A DNA stretch of 64,000 bases from Rugamonas aquatica (GTDB taxonomy: Bacteria; Pseudomonadota; Gammaproteobacteria; Burkholderiales; Burkholderiaceae_D), in contig NZ_WHUG01000002.1 of NCBI RefSeq assembly GCF_009380215.1, forward strand, positions 496,001 through 560,000, given 5' to 3'. How positions within the stretch are numbered: the stretch's first letter is position 1; every line of letters starts with the position of its first letter. Under the pieces are notes generated by a model. That model saw nothing but the letters and a program-made list of their open reading frames with translations. It ran no database searches and was not told the DNA's origin. Positions 1 through 9,877 of the stretch are shown here, piece after piece. Made by a program: the position numbers and the translations under genes.

Positions 1-733
1 CGTTGAGCAGGTTGTCGGCGTAGCTGACGAAGGGCGTCTCCAGCGCCTTGCCGATCAACAGGGCGGAGAAGCCGGAGCAGTCGATGAAGAAGTCGGCCGC
101 CAGCAGTTCGCCTTCCTCGGTGGCGACGGCGGCGATGTCGCCCTGCGCGTCGCGGGTGGCGTGGGTGACGTGGCAGACCTTGTGCTTGACGCCCAGCGCG
201 GCGGCCTTCTTGTGCAGGAATTGTCCCAGCAGCGCGGCGTCGAAGTGGTAGCCGTAGGTGGTGAAGAACGGGAAGTTCTCGGACGCCTTGGGCGCCAGCG
301 CGTCGTCGCTCAGGCGCGACGACAGGAAGTAGCGGTTGGGCCGCGCGTCGACGTGGGCGCCGCGCTGGCGCGCATGGATGTTCTCGATGAAGGTCGGCAG
401 CGTCAGGTTGTCGACCATCGTGGCGAACGGATGGAAATAGCTTTCGTAACCGGGCTTGGTGGACCAGCCGTCGAAGGCGATGCCGGTTTTATAGGTGGCG
501 TTACATTCGGCCATCCATTCGGATTCGGCGATGCCCAGCGCGTCGAAGTAGCGCTTGAGCGCCGGCGTCGAGCCTTCGCCCACGCCGATCACGCCGACCG
601 TCGGCGATTCCAGCACGGTGATCTCGACCCCGGTCTTGATCAGCGATTCGCCATACATCAGCGCCGTCATCCAGCCGGCCGAACCGCCGCCGACGATGAG
701 GATCTTTTTGGGTGGGGCGCTATTGGCGTTCAT
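1..733 (-). CDS. tryptophan-halogenase-like flavoprotein (N-terminal part, runs off left edge)
   Basis: About 244 codons of a flavin-dependent halogenase family protein (PF04820 type) are present; the C-terminus lies outside the window. The N-terminus KKILIVGGGSAGWMTA is the FAD-binding GxGxxG motif, and a GVGEGSTP segment follows near residue 50, both typical of this family. The WxWxIP motif that separates true halogenases from relatives would be outside the window, so halogenation itself is not shown. The gene lies 62 bp downstream of the TonB receptor in the same direction, an arrangement often seen for polysaccharide- or amino-acid-linked TonB receptors in Xanthomonas/Caulobacter-like genomes. 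Halogenase-like members in such loci usually have no known substrate. No convincing Shine-Dalgarno sequence precedes the ATG at 733. Confidence 0.85.
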   Translation of the reverse strand, partial: MNANSAPPKKILIVGGGSAGWMTALMYGESLIKTGVEITVLESPTVGVIGVGEGSTPALKRYFDALGIAESEWMAECNATYKTGIAFDGWSTKPGYESYFHPFATMVDNLTLPTFIENIHARQRGAHVDARPNRYFLSSRLSDDALAPKASENFPFFTTYGYHFDAALLGQFLHKKAAALGVKHKVCHVTHATRDAQGDIAAVATEEGELLAADFFIDCSGFSALLIGKALETPFVSYADNLLN

Positions 734-762
734 GGTGTGCTGTTCGTTTGTGCGGATAAAAA

Positions 763-786
763 GACGGGGCGCTCGCGCGCCCCGTC
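763..786 (-). terminator. Rho-independent terminator after the TonB receptor gene
   Basis: A 10-bp perfect stem (GACGGGGCGC / GCGCCCCGTC, 4-nt loop) is followed on the minus strand by TTTTT. It lies between the receptor stop and the halogenase start, so it would end or attenuate transcription between the two. Confidence 0.75.
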
Positions 787-795
787 GTTCACGAC

Positions 796-3522
796 TTAGT
801 ATTTACCGTGCAGAGCGAAGTACACCTGACGGCCATTCTTGTACAGCGAGCCTGGCAGGTCCATCGCGCCCGGCGTGTGGGTAATCGAACGCACCAGCGG
901 ATTGTTCAAGTCCTTGCCGTCCAGCGTGAGGCTGTAGTTCTCGTTGATCTGATAGGCGATCGATGCCGACAGCGTGCCGATAGGCGCCTGGAAGGCGGCG
1001 CTGTTGCGGCTGGTGCCGTTCAGGAAGCCCGAGCGCCAGCTGTAGGTGATGCGGGCGCTGAACTTGTCCTGCTCGTAGAAGGCGCCGACGTTGTAGGCGT
1101 TCTTCGAGGTGCCGATCAGGGTGCAATCGGCGTAGGCCAGCGCGCCGCAGGCCGAACCTGGCGCCTTGCCGGTTTCCGAACCCAGCGTGTAGGTGTAGTT
1201 GGCGTTCACGCCGAAGCCCTTGGCCAGATCCTGCACGTAGGCGAACTCCAGACCTTTCACTTCCGCCGTGGTGTTCAGTGGGGTGCTGACCTGGTACACG
1301 GTGTTCTGCTTTTGCAGCTGGTTGTAGAAGGTGGCGGTGCCGGAACCGTAGGTCACGTAGCCATCGAGCGACGAGTAGAAGGCGTCGGCCGACAGCATCG
1401 ATTTCGGCGCGAAGTACCACTCCAGGCCCAGGTCGAAGTTATTGGCGCGGATAGGACGCAGGTTCGGATTGCCGACGTTGCCGGTGCCCTGAACGTCGCG
1501 CAGATCGACGCCGGCCATCATGCCCAGCTCAGGACGGGCCATGGTGCGGCTGGTGCTGAAGCGGCCGACCAGATCCTTGTTGATATCGAGGCGGAAGTTC
1601 GCGCTCGGCAGGAAGTCGATATAGCTGTTCGAGTAGCGCTTAGGCTCGAAGCCGCCCGATGGGCCGATCTCGAAGCGGTTCACTTCTTCGGTGGTGTGCA
1701 CCACGCGCACGCCGAAGTTACCCGACAGGCTCTCGGTGGAGAAGTTGGCCATCAGGTAGGCCGACTGGGTCGGTTCCTTGATGCTGAACTCGCTCTGCTT
1801 GAGGTCGCCCGAGTAGCTGCCATACTTGCTCAGCCAGCCGTTGACGGCGTCCTGCGAGAAGGTCCAGTAGCCGGCGCCGTTGGCGCCCAGGTCGTTGAAG
1901 TCGTTCGGGAAGGCGGTCAGGCCGGATATCGGCAGGTTGCCCACCGAATCGAGGCCGGGCAGGGCGTTGATGCCGATCGAGGTCAGGTCGCGCTTGTGTT
2001 CCGCAACGCGGCCGCCGAACTGCAGCGAGTGCACTGCGCCCCATTCGGTTTTCAGCGTGCCGTCCACCTGGCCGTAGGTTTCCTTGTCGGTCGCGGTGAC
2101 GTGCGAGCCGTAGGTGTACGGGGTGGCCTGCTGGCCGCCGATCGAGAACTTGTCGGCGCCCGGCGTGTTGTAGATCACCGGCGAACCGGAACCGCTGATC
2201 GTGTAGCTGCCGCCGGTCCAAGGCATCCAGACGCCCAGCGCGCCGCTGACGGTGTTGCCCAGGCCCTTGGTGGTGCCGAGCTTGCCGTTCAGGGTCAGGT
2301 TTTCATTGACGCGCCATTTGGCGTCGACGTTGACGAACTGCGACTGGCTCTCGGCCACAGGGCGGCTGAACTCTTCCTGCACCGCGCTCGACATGGTGGC
2401 GCAGGCGGTGCAGTTGGCCGGCACGGTGCCGGTCAGCTGGGTGATCACGCCGTTGCTCAGGGTGCCGCTGACGGCGCCGGTCGGGAAGTTGGTGGTGGCC
2501 CACGACGGCGCCAGGAAGCGGCCCAGCGACTGCATGAAGTTGTGGTTGATGTTCGGTGCGTCCAGGTGCGAATGGAAGGCCGTCAGGTCCAGCGTCAGGT
2601 CGTTGCTGGCCTTGAGCTGCACGTCGATCAGGCCGCCGTTGCGGGTGCGCTTCTGTTCAAACCAGGCGGTGCCGCCCAGGAAGTTGGCCATGGCGCCGGC
2701 AGCCGGCGTGGTCTTGATGGCGGTGGCCGCGCCCGGGATGGCCTTGTCGATCGGGCTGCCCGCGTCGACGTGGTCGTACCAGACCTGGTTTTCCTGGCCG
2801 ACGCGGCTCAGCGTGCGTTTTTCATGGAAGCCTTGCACCAGGATGCCGAGGGTGTTGCTGTCGTTCTTCCAGGCGATCAGGGCGTTGATCTGCGGATCGG
2901 TCTTGCCGGAGTTGGACGAGTTGACGCCGCCGAGGCTGAACTGGGCATTGAATTTCTTCTTGAAGTCCAGCGGCTTGCGGGTCTCGATATCGACCACGCC
3001 TTCGGCGCCGCCTTCGAGCAGGTCCGCCTGCGAGCCTTTGTGCACGGTGACACGGCCGATCAGTTCGGAAGGGAACAGCGAGAAGCTCACGCTGCGGCCG
3101 CCGCCGACGATGTTGTCGGCGAACCAGTCGCCGCTCGATACCGAGTGGCCGTTCAGGGTGGTCAGGGTCAGGCCGAACGGGGTGCCGCGCAGGGCGACGC
3201 GGTCGTTCTCGCCGAACGAGCCTTCGCCGCCGCCGGCTGCCGCCACGCTCACGCCTGGCAGGCGCTGCAGCGAGTCGGCGACGTTTTTGTCAGGCATCTT
3301 GCCGACGTCTTCGGCGGTGATCACTTCGACCAGGCTGTCGGAGTTGCGCTTCTGGTTCAGCGATTGCTGCAGCGAGGCGCGGATGCCGGTGACGATCACC
3401 TGTTCCGGCGCCGCCGCTTCCTGCGCTTGCGCCGTGATGCTGGCGCCGAGTATCAGCAGACCGACCGCGGTGGCGATAGGCGTGCGTTTGGACATTTTCG
3501 TGTTATTTGAATTGTGGTACAT
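796..3522 (-). CDS. TonB-dependent receptor (TIGR01782 type), probable chitooligosaccharide receptor
   Basis: An outer-membrane, energy-coupled transporter of 908 residues. A signal peptide ends near AQAQ (residues ~10-34), followed by a TonB-box/plug start (VIVTGIRASLQQSLNQ), the plug motif EDVGKMPDKNVADSLQRLPG, and a long beta-barrel ending in an aromatic-rich strand (GRQVYFALHGKY). The plug matches the Caulobacter/Xanthomonas receptor family often tied to glycan uptake. The start at 3522 is chosen because GGGAGGG sits just upstream; an internal Met (3495) would also give a good signal peptide. Substrate is inferred from context: the neighbouring chitinase and GlcNAc genes and a shared upstream operator point to chitin fragments. 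Confidence 0.9.
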   Translation of the reverse strand: MYHNSNNTKMSKRTPIATAVGLLILGASITAQAQEAAAPEQVIVTGIRASLQQSLNQKRNSDSLVEVITAEDVGKMPDKNVADSLQRLPGVSVAAAGGGEGSFGENDRVALRGTPFGLTLTTLNGHSVSSGDWFADNIVGGGRSVSFSLFPSELIGRVTVHKGSQADLLEGGAEGVVDIETRKPLDFKKKFNAQFSLGGVNSSNSGKTDPQINALIAWKNDSNTLGILVQGFHEKRTLSRVGQENQVWYDHVDAGSPIDKAIPGAATAIKTTPAAGAMANFLGGTAWFEQKRTRNGGLIDVQLKASNDLTLDLTAFHSHLDAPNINHNFMQSLGRFLAPSWATTNFPTGAVSGTLSNGVITQLTGTVPANCTACATMSSAVQEEFSRPVAESQSQFVNVDAKWRVNENLTLNGKLGTTKGLGNTVSGALGVWMPWTGGSYTISGSGSPVIYNTPGADKFSIGGQQATPYTYGSHVTATDKETYGQVDGTLKTEWGAVHSLQFGGRVAEHKRDLTSIGINALPGLDSVGNLPISGLTAFPNDFNDLGANGAGYWTFSQDAVNGWLSKYGSYSGDLKQSEFSIKEPTQSAYLMANFSTESLSGNFGVRVVHTTEEVNRFEIGPSGGFEPKRYSNSYIDFLPSANFRLDINKDLVGRFSTSRTMARPELGMMAGVDLRDVQGTGNVGNPNLRPIRANNFDLGLEWYFAPKSMLSADAFYSSLDGYVTYGSGTATFYNQLQKQNTVYQVSTPLNTTAEVKGLEFAYVQDLAKGFGVNANYTYTLGSETGKAPGSACGALAYADCTLIGTSKNAYNVGAFYEQDKFSARITYSWRSGFLNGTSRNSAAFQAPIGTLSASIAYQINENYSLTLDGKDLNNPLVRSITHTPGAMDLPGSLYKNGRQVYFALHGKY

Positions 3523-3636
3523 GTTCCCTCCCGTTGATGAAGGCTCCGCCGAGCCTACTGATTGTTGATGTGTCTCTTATTTACTTCTTTACAAACCACT
3601 TACAAAACCAATCCAACGCCAATATACCCGTCTTTG

Positions 3637-3654
3637 AATACCAGATCACTACCA
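3637..3654 (-). promoter_or_regulatory. candidate GntR (NagQ-like) operator upstream of the TonB receptor
   Basis: Read on the minus strand this is TGGTAGTGATCTGGTATT, two TGGT half-sites 11 bp apart. The same TGGT-N7-TGGTATT layout occurs at 3848-3865 and 18170-18187. It lies about 115 bp upstream of the receptor start in the 381-bp intergenic region 3523-3903, which holds no gene I can support. Confidence 0.6.
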
Positions 3655-3837
3655 CTTTCAAATTCTTTTTTGTTATGTTGTATGCGGCATACAGACTGTT
3701 GCTTTGGTAACTATTAGCTACCGGCGATGCGGTGGTATGGAACCGGGATTTGTATCGCTACAACAGGCGCAAACCCAGTATCCATGCGGGTTTGCGGGGT
3801 GATGATTAAAATATTTGATGACGCGGGTGGGACCGCT

Positions 3838-3867
3838 TGCTGTGCGCTGGTCTTTTTTTGGTATTAT
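3838..3867 (+). promoter_or_regulatory. candidate promoter and overlapping operator of the gntR-chitinase unit
   Basis: An extended -10 (TGG-TATTAT, -10 at 3862-3867) has a weak -35 TTGCTG at 3838 with an 18-bp spacer. The operator TGGTCTTTTTTTGGTATT (3848-3865) overlaps the -10, which would suit autorepression by the GntR protein encoded just downstream. A TTGACA at 3871 has no good -10 partner. Confidence 0.5.
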
Positions 3868-3903
3868 CGATTGACAACTACAAGACAGGATGCGTGCAGC
3901 GTT

Positions 3904-4659
3904 ATGGAAAGCAATCCAATCAGCCCACTGGTACACATCCGGGCGCACCTCAATGAGACCAGTCACCTTCCCCTTTACCAGCGCCTGCAGCGGGCGCTGC
4001 GCTCGGCGATCGAGCACCATCTGCTCAAGCCGGAGGACGCGCTGCCGGCCGAACGCCAGCTGGCGGCCGACCTGGCGATCTCGCGCATCACGGTGCGCAA
4101 GGCCATCGACGGCCTGGTCGGCGAGGGCGTGCTGGTGCGCCGGCCCGGCTCCGGCAACTTCATCAACACCCGCATCGAAAAGAACTTCGCCAAGCTGACC
4201 TCGTTTTCCGAGGACATGCGGGCGCGCGGGCGCACGCCGCGCAGCGTGTGGCTCAAGCGCTCGGAAGGCACGGTGACGCCGGACGAGGCGATGCGGCTGC
4301 GGCTCAGTCCCGGCGCCGCGGTCTACCGCTTCCACCGCATGCGCTACGCCGACGACGAGCCGATGTGCCTGGAGTACGCCACCATCGTCGCCTCGTGCCT
4401 GCCGTCGCTGGAGGCGGTCGACACCTCGATGTACGACGCGCTGGAGCGGGCCGGCAACCGGCCGGTGCGCGCGCTGCAACGGCTGTCGGCGCTGCTGCTC
4501 AATGCGGAGCAGGCCATGCTGCTGCAGGCGCGCGAGGGCGACGCCGGCCTCGCGGTGGAGCGGCTGGGCTTTCTGCGCGACGGCCGCGCGGTGGAGTTTT
4601 GCCGCTCCTATTTTCGCGGCGATATGTACGACTTCGTGGCGGAACTGAACGCCACCTGA
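3904..4659 (+). CDS. GntR-family (HutC subfamily) regulator of amino-sugar genes
   Basis: A 251-residue transcription factor. The N-terminal winged helix (about residues 20-85) contains LPLYQRLQRALRSAI, LPAERQLAADLAISRITVRKAI and the wing RRPGSGNFI. A UTRA ligand-binding domain follows (LTSFSEDMRARGRTPRS... to the C-terminus), the HutC signature used by sensors of phosphorylated sugars such as NagR/DasR. The frame is open upstream to 3727, but the start at 3904 gives the normal GntR N-terminus. It is the closest relative in the window of the regulator at 16487-17221. The chitinase gene begins 14 bp downstream, so the two are probably co-transcribed. The operator overlapping its promoter suggests autorepression. 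Confidence 0.9.
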   Translation: MESNPISPLVHIRAHLNETSHLPLYQRLQRALRSAIEHHLLKPEDALPAERQLAADLAISRITVRKAIDGLVGEGVLVRRPGSGNFINTRIEKNFAKLTSFSEDMRARGRTPRSVWLKRSEGTVTPDEAMRLRLSPGAAVYRFHRMRYADDEPMCLEYATIVASCLPSLEAVDTSMYDALERAGNRPVRALQRLSALLLNAEQAMLLQAREGDAGLAVERLGFLRDGRAVEFCRSYFRGDMYDFVAELNAT

Positions 4660-4673
4660 CCTTGCAAGGACTT

Positions 4674-5978
4674 ATGAACTGCTACCGTTTGAAACGCCCG
4701 GCGCTGGCGCTGGCCGGTGCGCTGGTGTGCGCGCCATCGATGGCCGCGCCTGAAATCGTCGGTTACTACCCCGGCTGGAAGTCGGACGCCTTCGCCGTCA
4801 GCGCCGCCAACGTCGGCGCCGGCAAGCTGACGATGGCGCTGTACGCTTTCGTCGATGTCTGCTGGGACGGCAAGCATGGCAACGCCGATCCCTCGGTCAA
4901 CGACGTGGCGCCGTGCCAGGACGCGGCCGGCGATGCGGCATCGGCCAACGGCGCGCTGGTGTTCCGCGACGCCGCCAGCGACGGCGCCAATCTGCGCGCG
5001 CTGGTGGCGCTGAAGCGGCGCCACCCGGGTTTCAAGGTGGTGGTGTCGGTGGGCGGCTGGAACTGGTCGAACCGCTTTTCCAACGTGGCCGATGCGCCGG
5101 CCGCGCGCGCCGCCTTCATCGCCTCCGCCGTGAAGACGATGCGGCGCCATGGCCTGGACGGCGTCGACATCGACTGGGAATATCCGGGCGAGGCCGGCGT
5201 GCCATGCGTGGCGGGCGAGGTGTGCGCGCGGCCGGCCGACAAGCGTAACTTCATCACGCTGGCGCGCGAGCTGCGCGCCGCCTTCGACGCGGCCGGGCGG
5301 GAAGACCGCAAGCATTACAGCATCACCATCGCCGCGGGCGGCAACGCCAACTACGTCAACGATGGCGGCGCGGCCAGCGGCTGGCTGCGCGAGCTGGCCT
5401 CCAGCCTGGACTGGATCAACATCATGGCCTACGACTACCACATGCCGTGGGAGCAGCGCAGCGGCCATCATGCGGCGCTGTACGGCGATGTCCGCGATCC
5501 GGTGACGGACGACGGCTTCTACGCGGCCGGTTCGGTGCGGCGCTATCTGCAGGCCGGCGTGGCGGCGCGGCAGCTGGTGCTGGGCGTGCCGTTCTACGGC
5601 TACGGCTGGAAAGGCTGTCCGCCGGGCGCCGATGGCGACGGCCAGTACCAGGCCTGCGACGGCGGCGCCACGGGCGGCGTGGATGGAGGCAATTCGTATG
5701 GCTACGGCCATCTGCTCAAGCAGGGCTATCTGACGCCGGCGCGCGATGGCAGCCAGGGCGGCGGTGGCTACCGGCGCTACTGGAACGCGGCGGCCAGGGC
5801 GCCGTATCTGTACAACGCGGCGCAGCAGGTCTGGATCACCTACGAAGATCCGGCGTCGCTGAAGGAGAAGGCGCGCTACATCAAGGCGCAGGGCCTGCGC
5901 GGGGCGATGTTCTGGGAGCTGAGCGCCGACGGCGGACATCAATTGCTGAACGCCTTGTCGTCGGCGATGCGGCGATAA
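4674..5978 (+). CDS. secreted GH18 chitinase
   Basis: A 434-residue glycoside hydrolase family 18 enzyme, expected to hydrolyse beta-1,4 GlcNAc linkages in chitin. Residues 1-25 form a signal peptide ending ...APSMA/AP. The substrate-binding strand KVVVSVGGWNWS lies at ~121-132. The catalytic signature DGVDIDWE is at 162-169, with Glu169 as proton donor. MAYDYH near residue 250 and a late MFWELSADGG strand complete the barrel. No separate chitin-binding module is visible. The start at 4674 follows AAGGA by 6 bp; in-frame upstream codons overlap gntR and were rejected. The product should make the oligosaccharides imported by the neighbouring receptor and ABC system. Confidence 0.95.
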   Translation: MNCYRLKRPALALAGALVCAPSMAAPEIVGYYPGWKSDAFAVSAANVGAGKLTMALYAFVDVCWDGKHGNADPSVNDVAPCQDAAGDAASANGALVFRDAASDGANLRALVALKRRHPGFKVVVSVGGWNWSNRFSNVADAPAARAAFIASAVKTMRRHGLDGVDIDWEYPGEAGVPCVAGEVCARPADKRNFITLARELRAAFDAAGREDRKHYSITIAAGGNANYVNDGGAASGWLRELASSLDWINIMAYDYHMPWEQRSGHHAALYGDVRDPVTDDGFYAAGSVRRYLQAGVAARQLVLGVPFYGYGWKGCPPGADGDGQYQACDGGATGGVDGGNSYGYGHLLKQGYLTPARDGSQGGGGYRRYWNAAARAPYLYNAAQQVWITYEDPASLKEKARYIKAQGLRGAMFWELSADGGHQLLNALSSAMRR

Positions 5979-5979
5979 A

Positions 5980-6002
5980 AAAGCCGGCGCTAGGCCGGCT
6001 TT
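5980..6002. terminator. bidirectional terminator between chitinase and TPR gene
   Basis: A 9-bp perfect stem AAAGCCGGC / GCCGGCTTT with loop GCTAG lies 1 bp after the chitinase stop and 5 bp from the stop of the convergent gene. It has A's on the left and T's on the right, so it can serve both directions. Confidence 0.8.
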
Positions 6003-6007
6003 CTCGA

Positions 6008-7312
6008 TTACTTGGCTTCCGCCGGTGCTGCTTTCGGCGGGTTCTGGTACATGATCCAGTAGCGCGCCAGGTCGCCGCGGCCGTCGTTGCCGCTGATGGT
6101 TTCCAGCAGCTTGACCGAGTCATCCTTCTTGCCGGCGATCGCCAGCGCGTAGGCCAGGCGCAGCTTGGCGTCTTCAGGATTCTTCGACACGCCCTTGGCG
6201 ATACCCTGTTTCATCAGGTCGATGCCCTTGTCGGCCTGACCCAGCGTCACATAGTTGTAGCCCAGGTTGACCAGGCCGACGCCGTCCTTGGATTTCAGCG
6301 CGGAGTCGATGCCCTTGTCGATGTTTTTCGCATCGTCGGCGGCGCCCTTGTTGGCGCTGTCGCGGATCTTCTGCAGAGCGGCCTTGTTCTTGTCGTTCGG
6401 GATGGCGCCTGGGTAGCCCTTGTCCATGGCGATCTTCGCTTCGGTGAAGAAGCCGCCCAGCACCGCCAGTTCGGCGATCTCGGCGTAGTCTTCCGGCTCC
6501 ATCTTCGACGGTGCTGCCAGCGCTTTCAGGCGGGCGATGTCGAGGTCCAGGCGCGGCGCGTAGGCCTTCTTGCCGCGGGTGCGGTTCAGCAGGTCGAACC
6601 AGTAGTCTTCGGTCGGGTAGTAGCGGGTCAGCTCTTCCACCGCTTGCAGATACAGCTCGGTGTCCTTGGTCTTGATGCCGACGTTGCCCAGCAGGTTCAA
6701 CTCGTCCTTGGGCGGCGTGGCGCCGGACTTCTTGGCGGCGGCGATGTCCTTCAGCGCTTCGGCCTTGGCGGTGGCGAAATCGTCCTTGAAGAAGTAGGAG
6801 CGCACGATGAACTGGCGCTGCTTGAGCGTGTCGCCCGACTCGGTGCCGTAGCGGGTGAACCAGGTGATGGCCTGGTCGTAGTCCTTGATGTTGCTGTAGT
6901 AGATGCCGGCGACGGCGTCGATGAAGCGCAGCTTGTCTTCAGGCTTCAGGCGGCCGGAGTCGATCATGGCGCTCAGCGCCTTGACGGTGCCTTGATGGTC
7001 GCCGTTGGCCTGGCCCAGTTGCACGCGCATCTGGTTCAGCACGAATTCTTCGTACGGCGTCACGTTCGGCATGGCGGCCGCGGTGTCGATGCGGTTCTTG
7101 AATTCGGCGTAGTTCTTCGCTGCCAGCAGATCTTTGGTCTGGGCCGGGTCGATCAGTTTGAAGATCTCGGGACGCACGGCATCCTTAGGCGGCTCGGCCG
7201 GCTTGGCGGCTTCGGCGGCGTAGACAGGGGACATGCCCAGCATGGCCGGTGCGGCATTCAGGCCGATGGCGGCCAGGATCAGGCTAATACGAGCGAGACG
7301 AGTGTGGGACAT
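6008..7312 (-). CDS. exported TPR-like repeat protein of unknown function
   Basis: A 434-residue protein with an N-terminal signal peptide (cleavage near VYAAEA, residue ~33) and an Ala/Pro/Lys linker. The rest is alpha-helical with TPR-like pairs, for example the stretch around IYYSNIKDYDQAITWFTRYG, LAELAVLGGFFTEAKIAMDKG-type units and a C-terminal YNYVTLGQADKGIDLMKQGI repeat. It is probably periplasmic. It lies 105 bp downstream of the ABC ATPase gene of the GlcNAc operon and could be its last member or an independent gene; no clear promoter was found in the gap. No catalytic motif is visible and I do not assign a function. Confidence 0.8.
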   Translation of the reverse strand: MSHTRLARISLILAAIGLNAAPAMLGMSPVYAAEAAKPAEPPKDAVRPEIFKLIDPAQTKDLLAAKNYAEFKNRIDTAAAMPNVTPYEEFVLNQMRVQLGQANGDHQGTVKALSAMIDSGRLKPEDKLRFIDAVAGIYYSNIKDYDQAITWFTRYGTESGDTLKQRQFIVRSYFFKDDFATAKAEALKDIAAAKKSGATPPKDELNLLGNVGIKTKDTELYLQAVEELTRYYPTEDYWFDLLNRTRGKKAYAPRLDLDIARLKALAAPSKMEPEDYAEIAELAVLGGFFTEAKIAMDKGYPGAIPNDKNKAALQKIRDSANKGAADDAKNIDKGIDSALKSKDGVGLVNLGYNYVTLGQADKGIDLMKQGIAKGVSKNPEDAKLRLAYALAIAGKKDDSVKLLETISGNDGRGDLARYWIMYQNPPKAAPAEAK

Positions 7313-7417
7313 GAATTATCCTTCTATCAAACAATTTAGAGGGCCGGCGGGTACGCCATGCCATCGCGACAGTGTAAACCCGCGTATTGTTACATAAAAC
7401 CGGGTCATATTACGAAT

Positions 7418-8542
<1,125 letters not shown>

Positions 8543-8546
8543 CCGC

Positions 8547-9851
8547 TTAGCCCGCGCGCACGGCGGCCTGCGGCGCCGGCTCTTCCTGCTCCTGCGGCCG
8601 CGCGGCCATCGGAATGATCTGCGACAGCACCGCCACCGGGATCGCGCACAGCATCACCCAGATGAAGAAGTGCTGGTAGCCCAGCGAGATCTGGATGTCG
8701 CCGCTGAACAGTTTGAACAGCACGAAGCCCAGCTGCATGATGCCGGTCGAGAAGGCGTAGTGCGCGGTCTGGAACTTGCCCGGCGCGACCACCTGCATCA
8801 TGTACAGGATCAGGCCGACGAAGCCGAAGCCGTAGCCGAACATCTCGACGCTGAGCGCCACGCCGATCACCGACAGGTCGGTCGGCTGGAACACGGACAG
8901 CAGGTAGAACGCGACGTTGGGCAGGTTGACCGCGAGGATCAGCCACAGGATGGCGCGCTTGAGGCTGAGCCACGAGGTGAAGTAGCCGCCGGCGATGCTG
9001 CCGACCACGAAGGCCACGGTGCCGACGGTGCCGTAGACCGCGCCCACTTCGGCGGTGGTCAGGCCAAGGCCGCCGAGGTTGCGCGCCTCGCGCAGGAACA
9101 GGGGGCCGATCGACTGCACCTGCGCCTCGCCGGCGCGGAACAGAATGATAAATACGATCGAGATCCAGATGCCGGGCTTCTTGAAGAATTCGACGATCAC
9201 TTCCCACAACGTGCGGGCGATGGCGCCGGCGTTGGTGTCGGCCGTGACCTCGTTCTTCGCCAGCGGCAGCGCCCAGCCGTTGTACAGGCCCAGGGCGACC
9301 ATGATGGCGCCCAGGATGCAGAAGCAGATGGTCCATGCCGGCACCACGCCGATGGTCTTCTCGAAGTGGCCGGCCAGCAGCAGCAGGCCGCCGGTGGTGA
9401 AGAACTTGCCGGCGTTGAAGAAGGTGCCGGTCCAGCCGGCGTATTTGGCCTGGCCTTTTTCATCGAGACTGGTGATGTACAAGCCGTCGCAGGCGATATC
9501 GTGGGTGGCCGCCGAGATGCCGACCAGTGCGAGCATCGCCATGCAGCCCGCGAACCAGAACGGCGCATGCAGCGCCAGCGCCACGCCGCCCAGGCACAGG
9601 CCGCCGAAGACCTGGAAGCCGACCACCACCAGCTTCTTGCTGCTGGCCAGTTCCAGGAAGGGACTCCACAGCGGCTTGAAGACCCAGGCGAAGCCGATCA
9701 AGCCGGTCCAGTGATTGAGCTCGTCGTTGGGCACGCCCATGCTCTTCAACATCTGGTTGGCGACGATGGCCACCGCGAAGAACGGCAGGCCCTGCGCCAG
9801 ATACAGGCTGGGTACCCAGAACTTCGGATTGCGTATTTTGTTGTTGTCCAT
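8547..9851 (-). CDS. AmpG-like major facilitator permease
   Basis: A 434-residue inner-membrane protein with about 12 hydrophobic segments, starting KFWVPSLYLAQGLPFFAVA, as in the AmpG/muropeptide-permease branch of the MFS. The start at 9851 is chosen because GGGGGAGGAGG precedes it; the frame stays open far upstream but that stretch overlaps the GH3 gene. AmpG proteins import anhydromuropeptides (GlcNAc-anhydroMurNAc). In an amino-sugar operon with a GH3 hexosaminidase it may import a GlcNAc disaccharide or a cell-wall fragment. Having both an MFS and an ABC importer in one operon suggests two substrates or two size classes. Confidence 0.85.
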   Translation of the reverse strand: MDNNKIRNPKFWVPSLYLAQGLPFFAVAIVANQMLKSMGVPNDELNHWTGLIGFAWVFKPLWSPFLELASSKKLVVVGFQVFGGLCLGGVALALHAPFWFAGCMAMLALVGISAATHDIACDGLYITSLDEKGQAKYAGWTGTFFNAGKFFTTGGLLLLAGHFEKTIGVVPAWTICFCILGAIMVALGLYNGWALPLAKNEVTADTNAGAIARTLWEVIVEFFKKPGIWISIVFIILFRAGEAQVQSIGPLFLREARNLGGLGLTTAEVGAVYGTVGTVAFVVGSIAGGYFTSWLSLKRAILWLILAVNLPNVAFYLLSVFQPTDLSVIGVALSVEMFGYGFGFVGLILYMMQVVAPGKFQTAHYAFSTGIMQLGFVLFKLFSGDIQISLGYQHFFIWVMLCAIPVAVLSQIIPMAARPQEQEEPAPQAAVRAG

Positions 9852-9877
9852 ATTGCCTCCTCCCCCTGATTGATTTG

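Noticed and set aside
808..3510. 900-codon open frame antisense to the TonB receptor
   Set aside because: High-GC shadow: it lies fully within a well-supported gene, is rich in Arg/Gly/Ala/His and has no ribosome site or domain.
5447..7339. 630-codon plus-strand frame through chitinase end and TPR gene
   Set aside because: It crosses two convergent real genes and a terminator, and has shadow-type composition.
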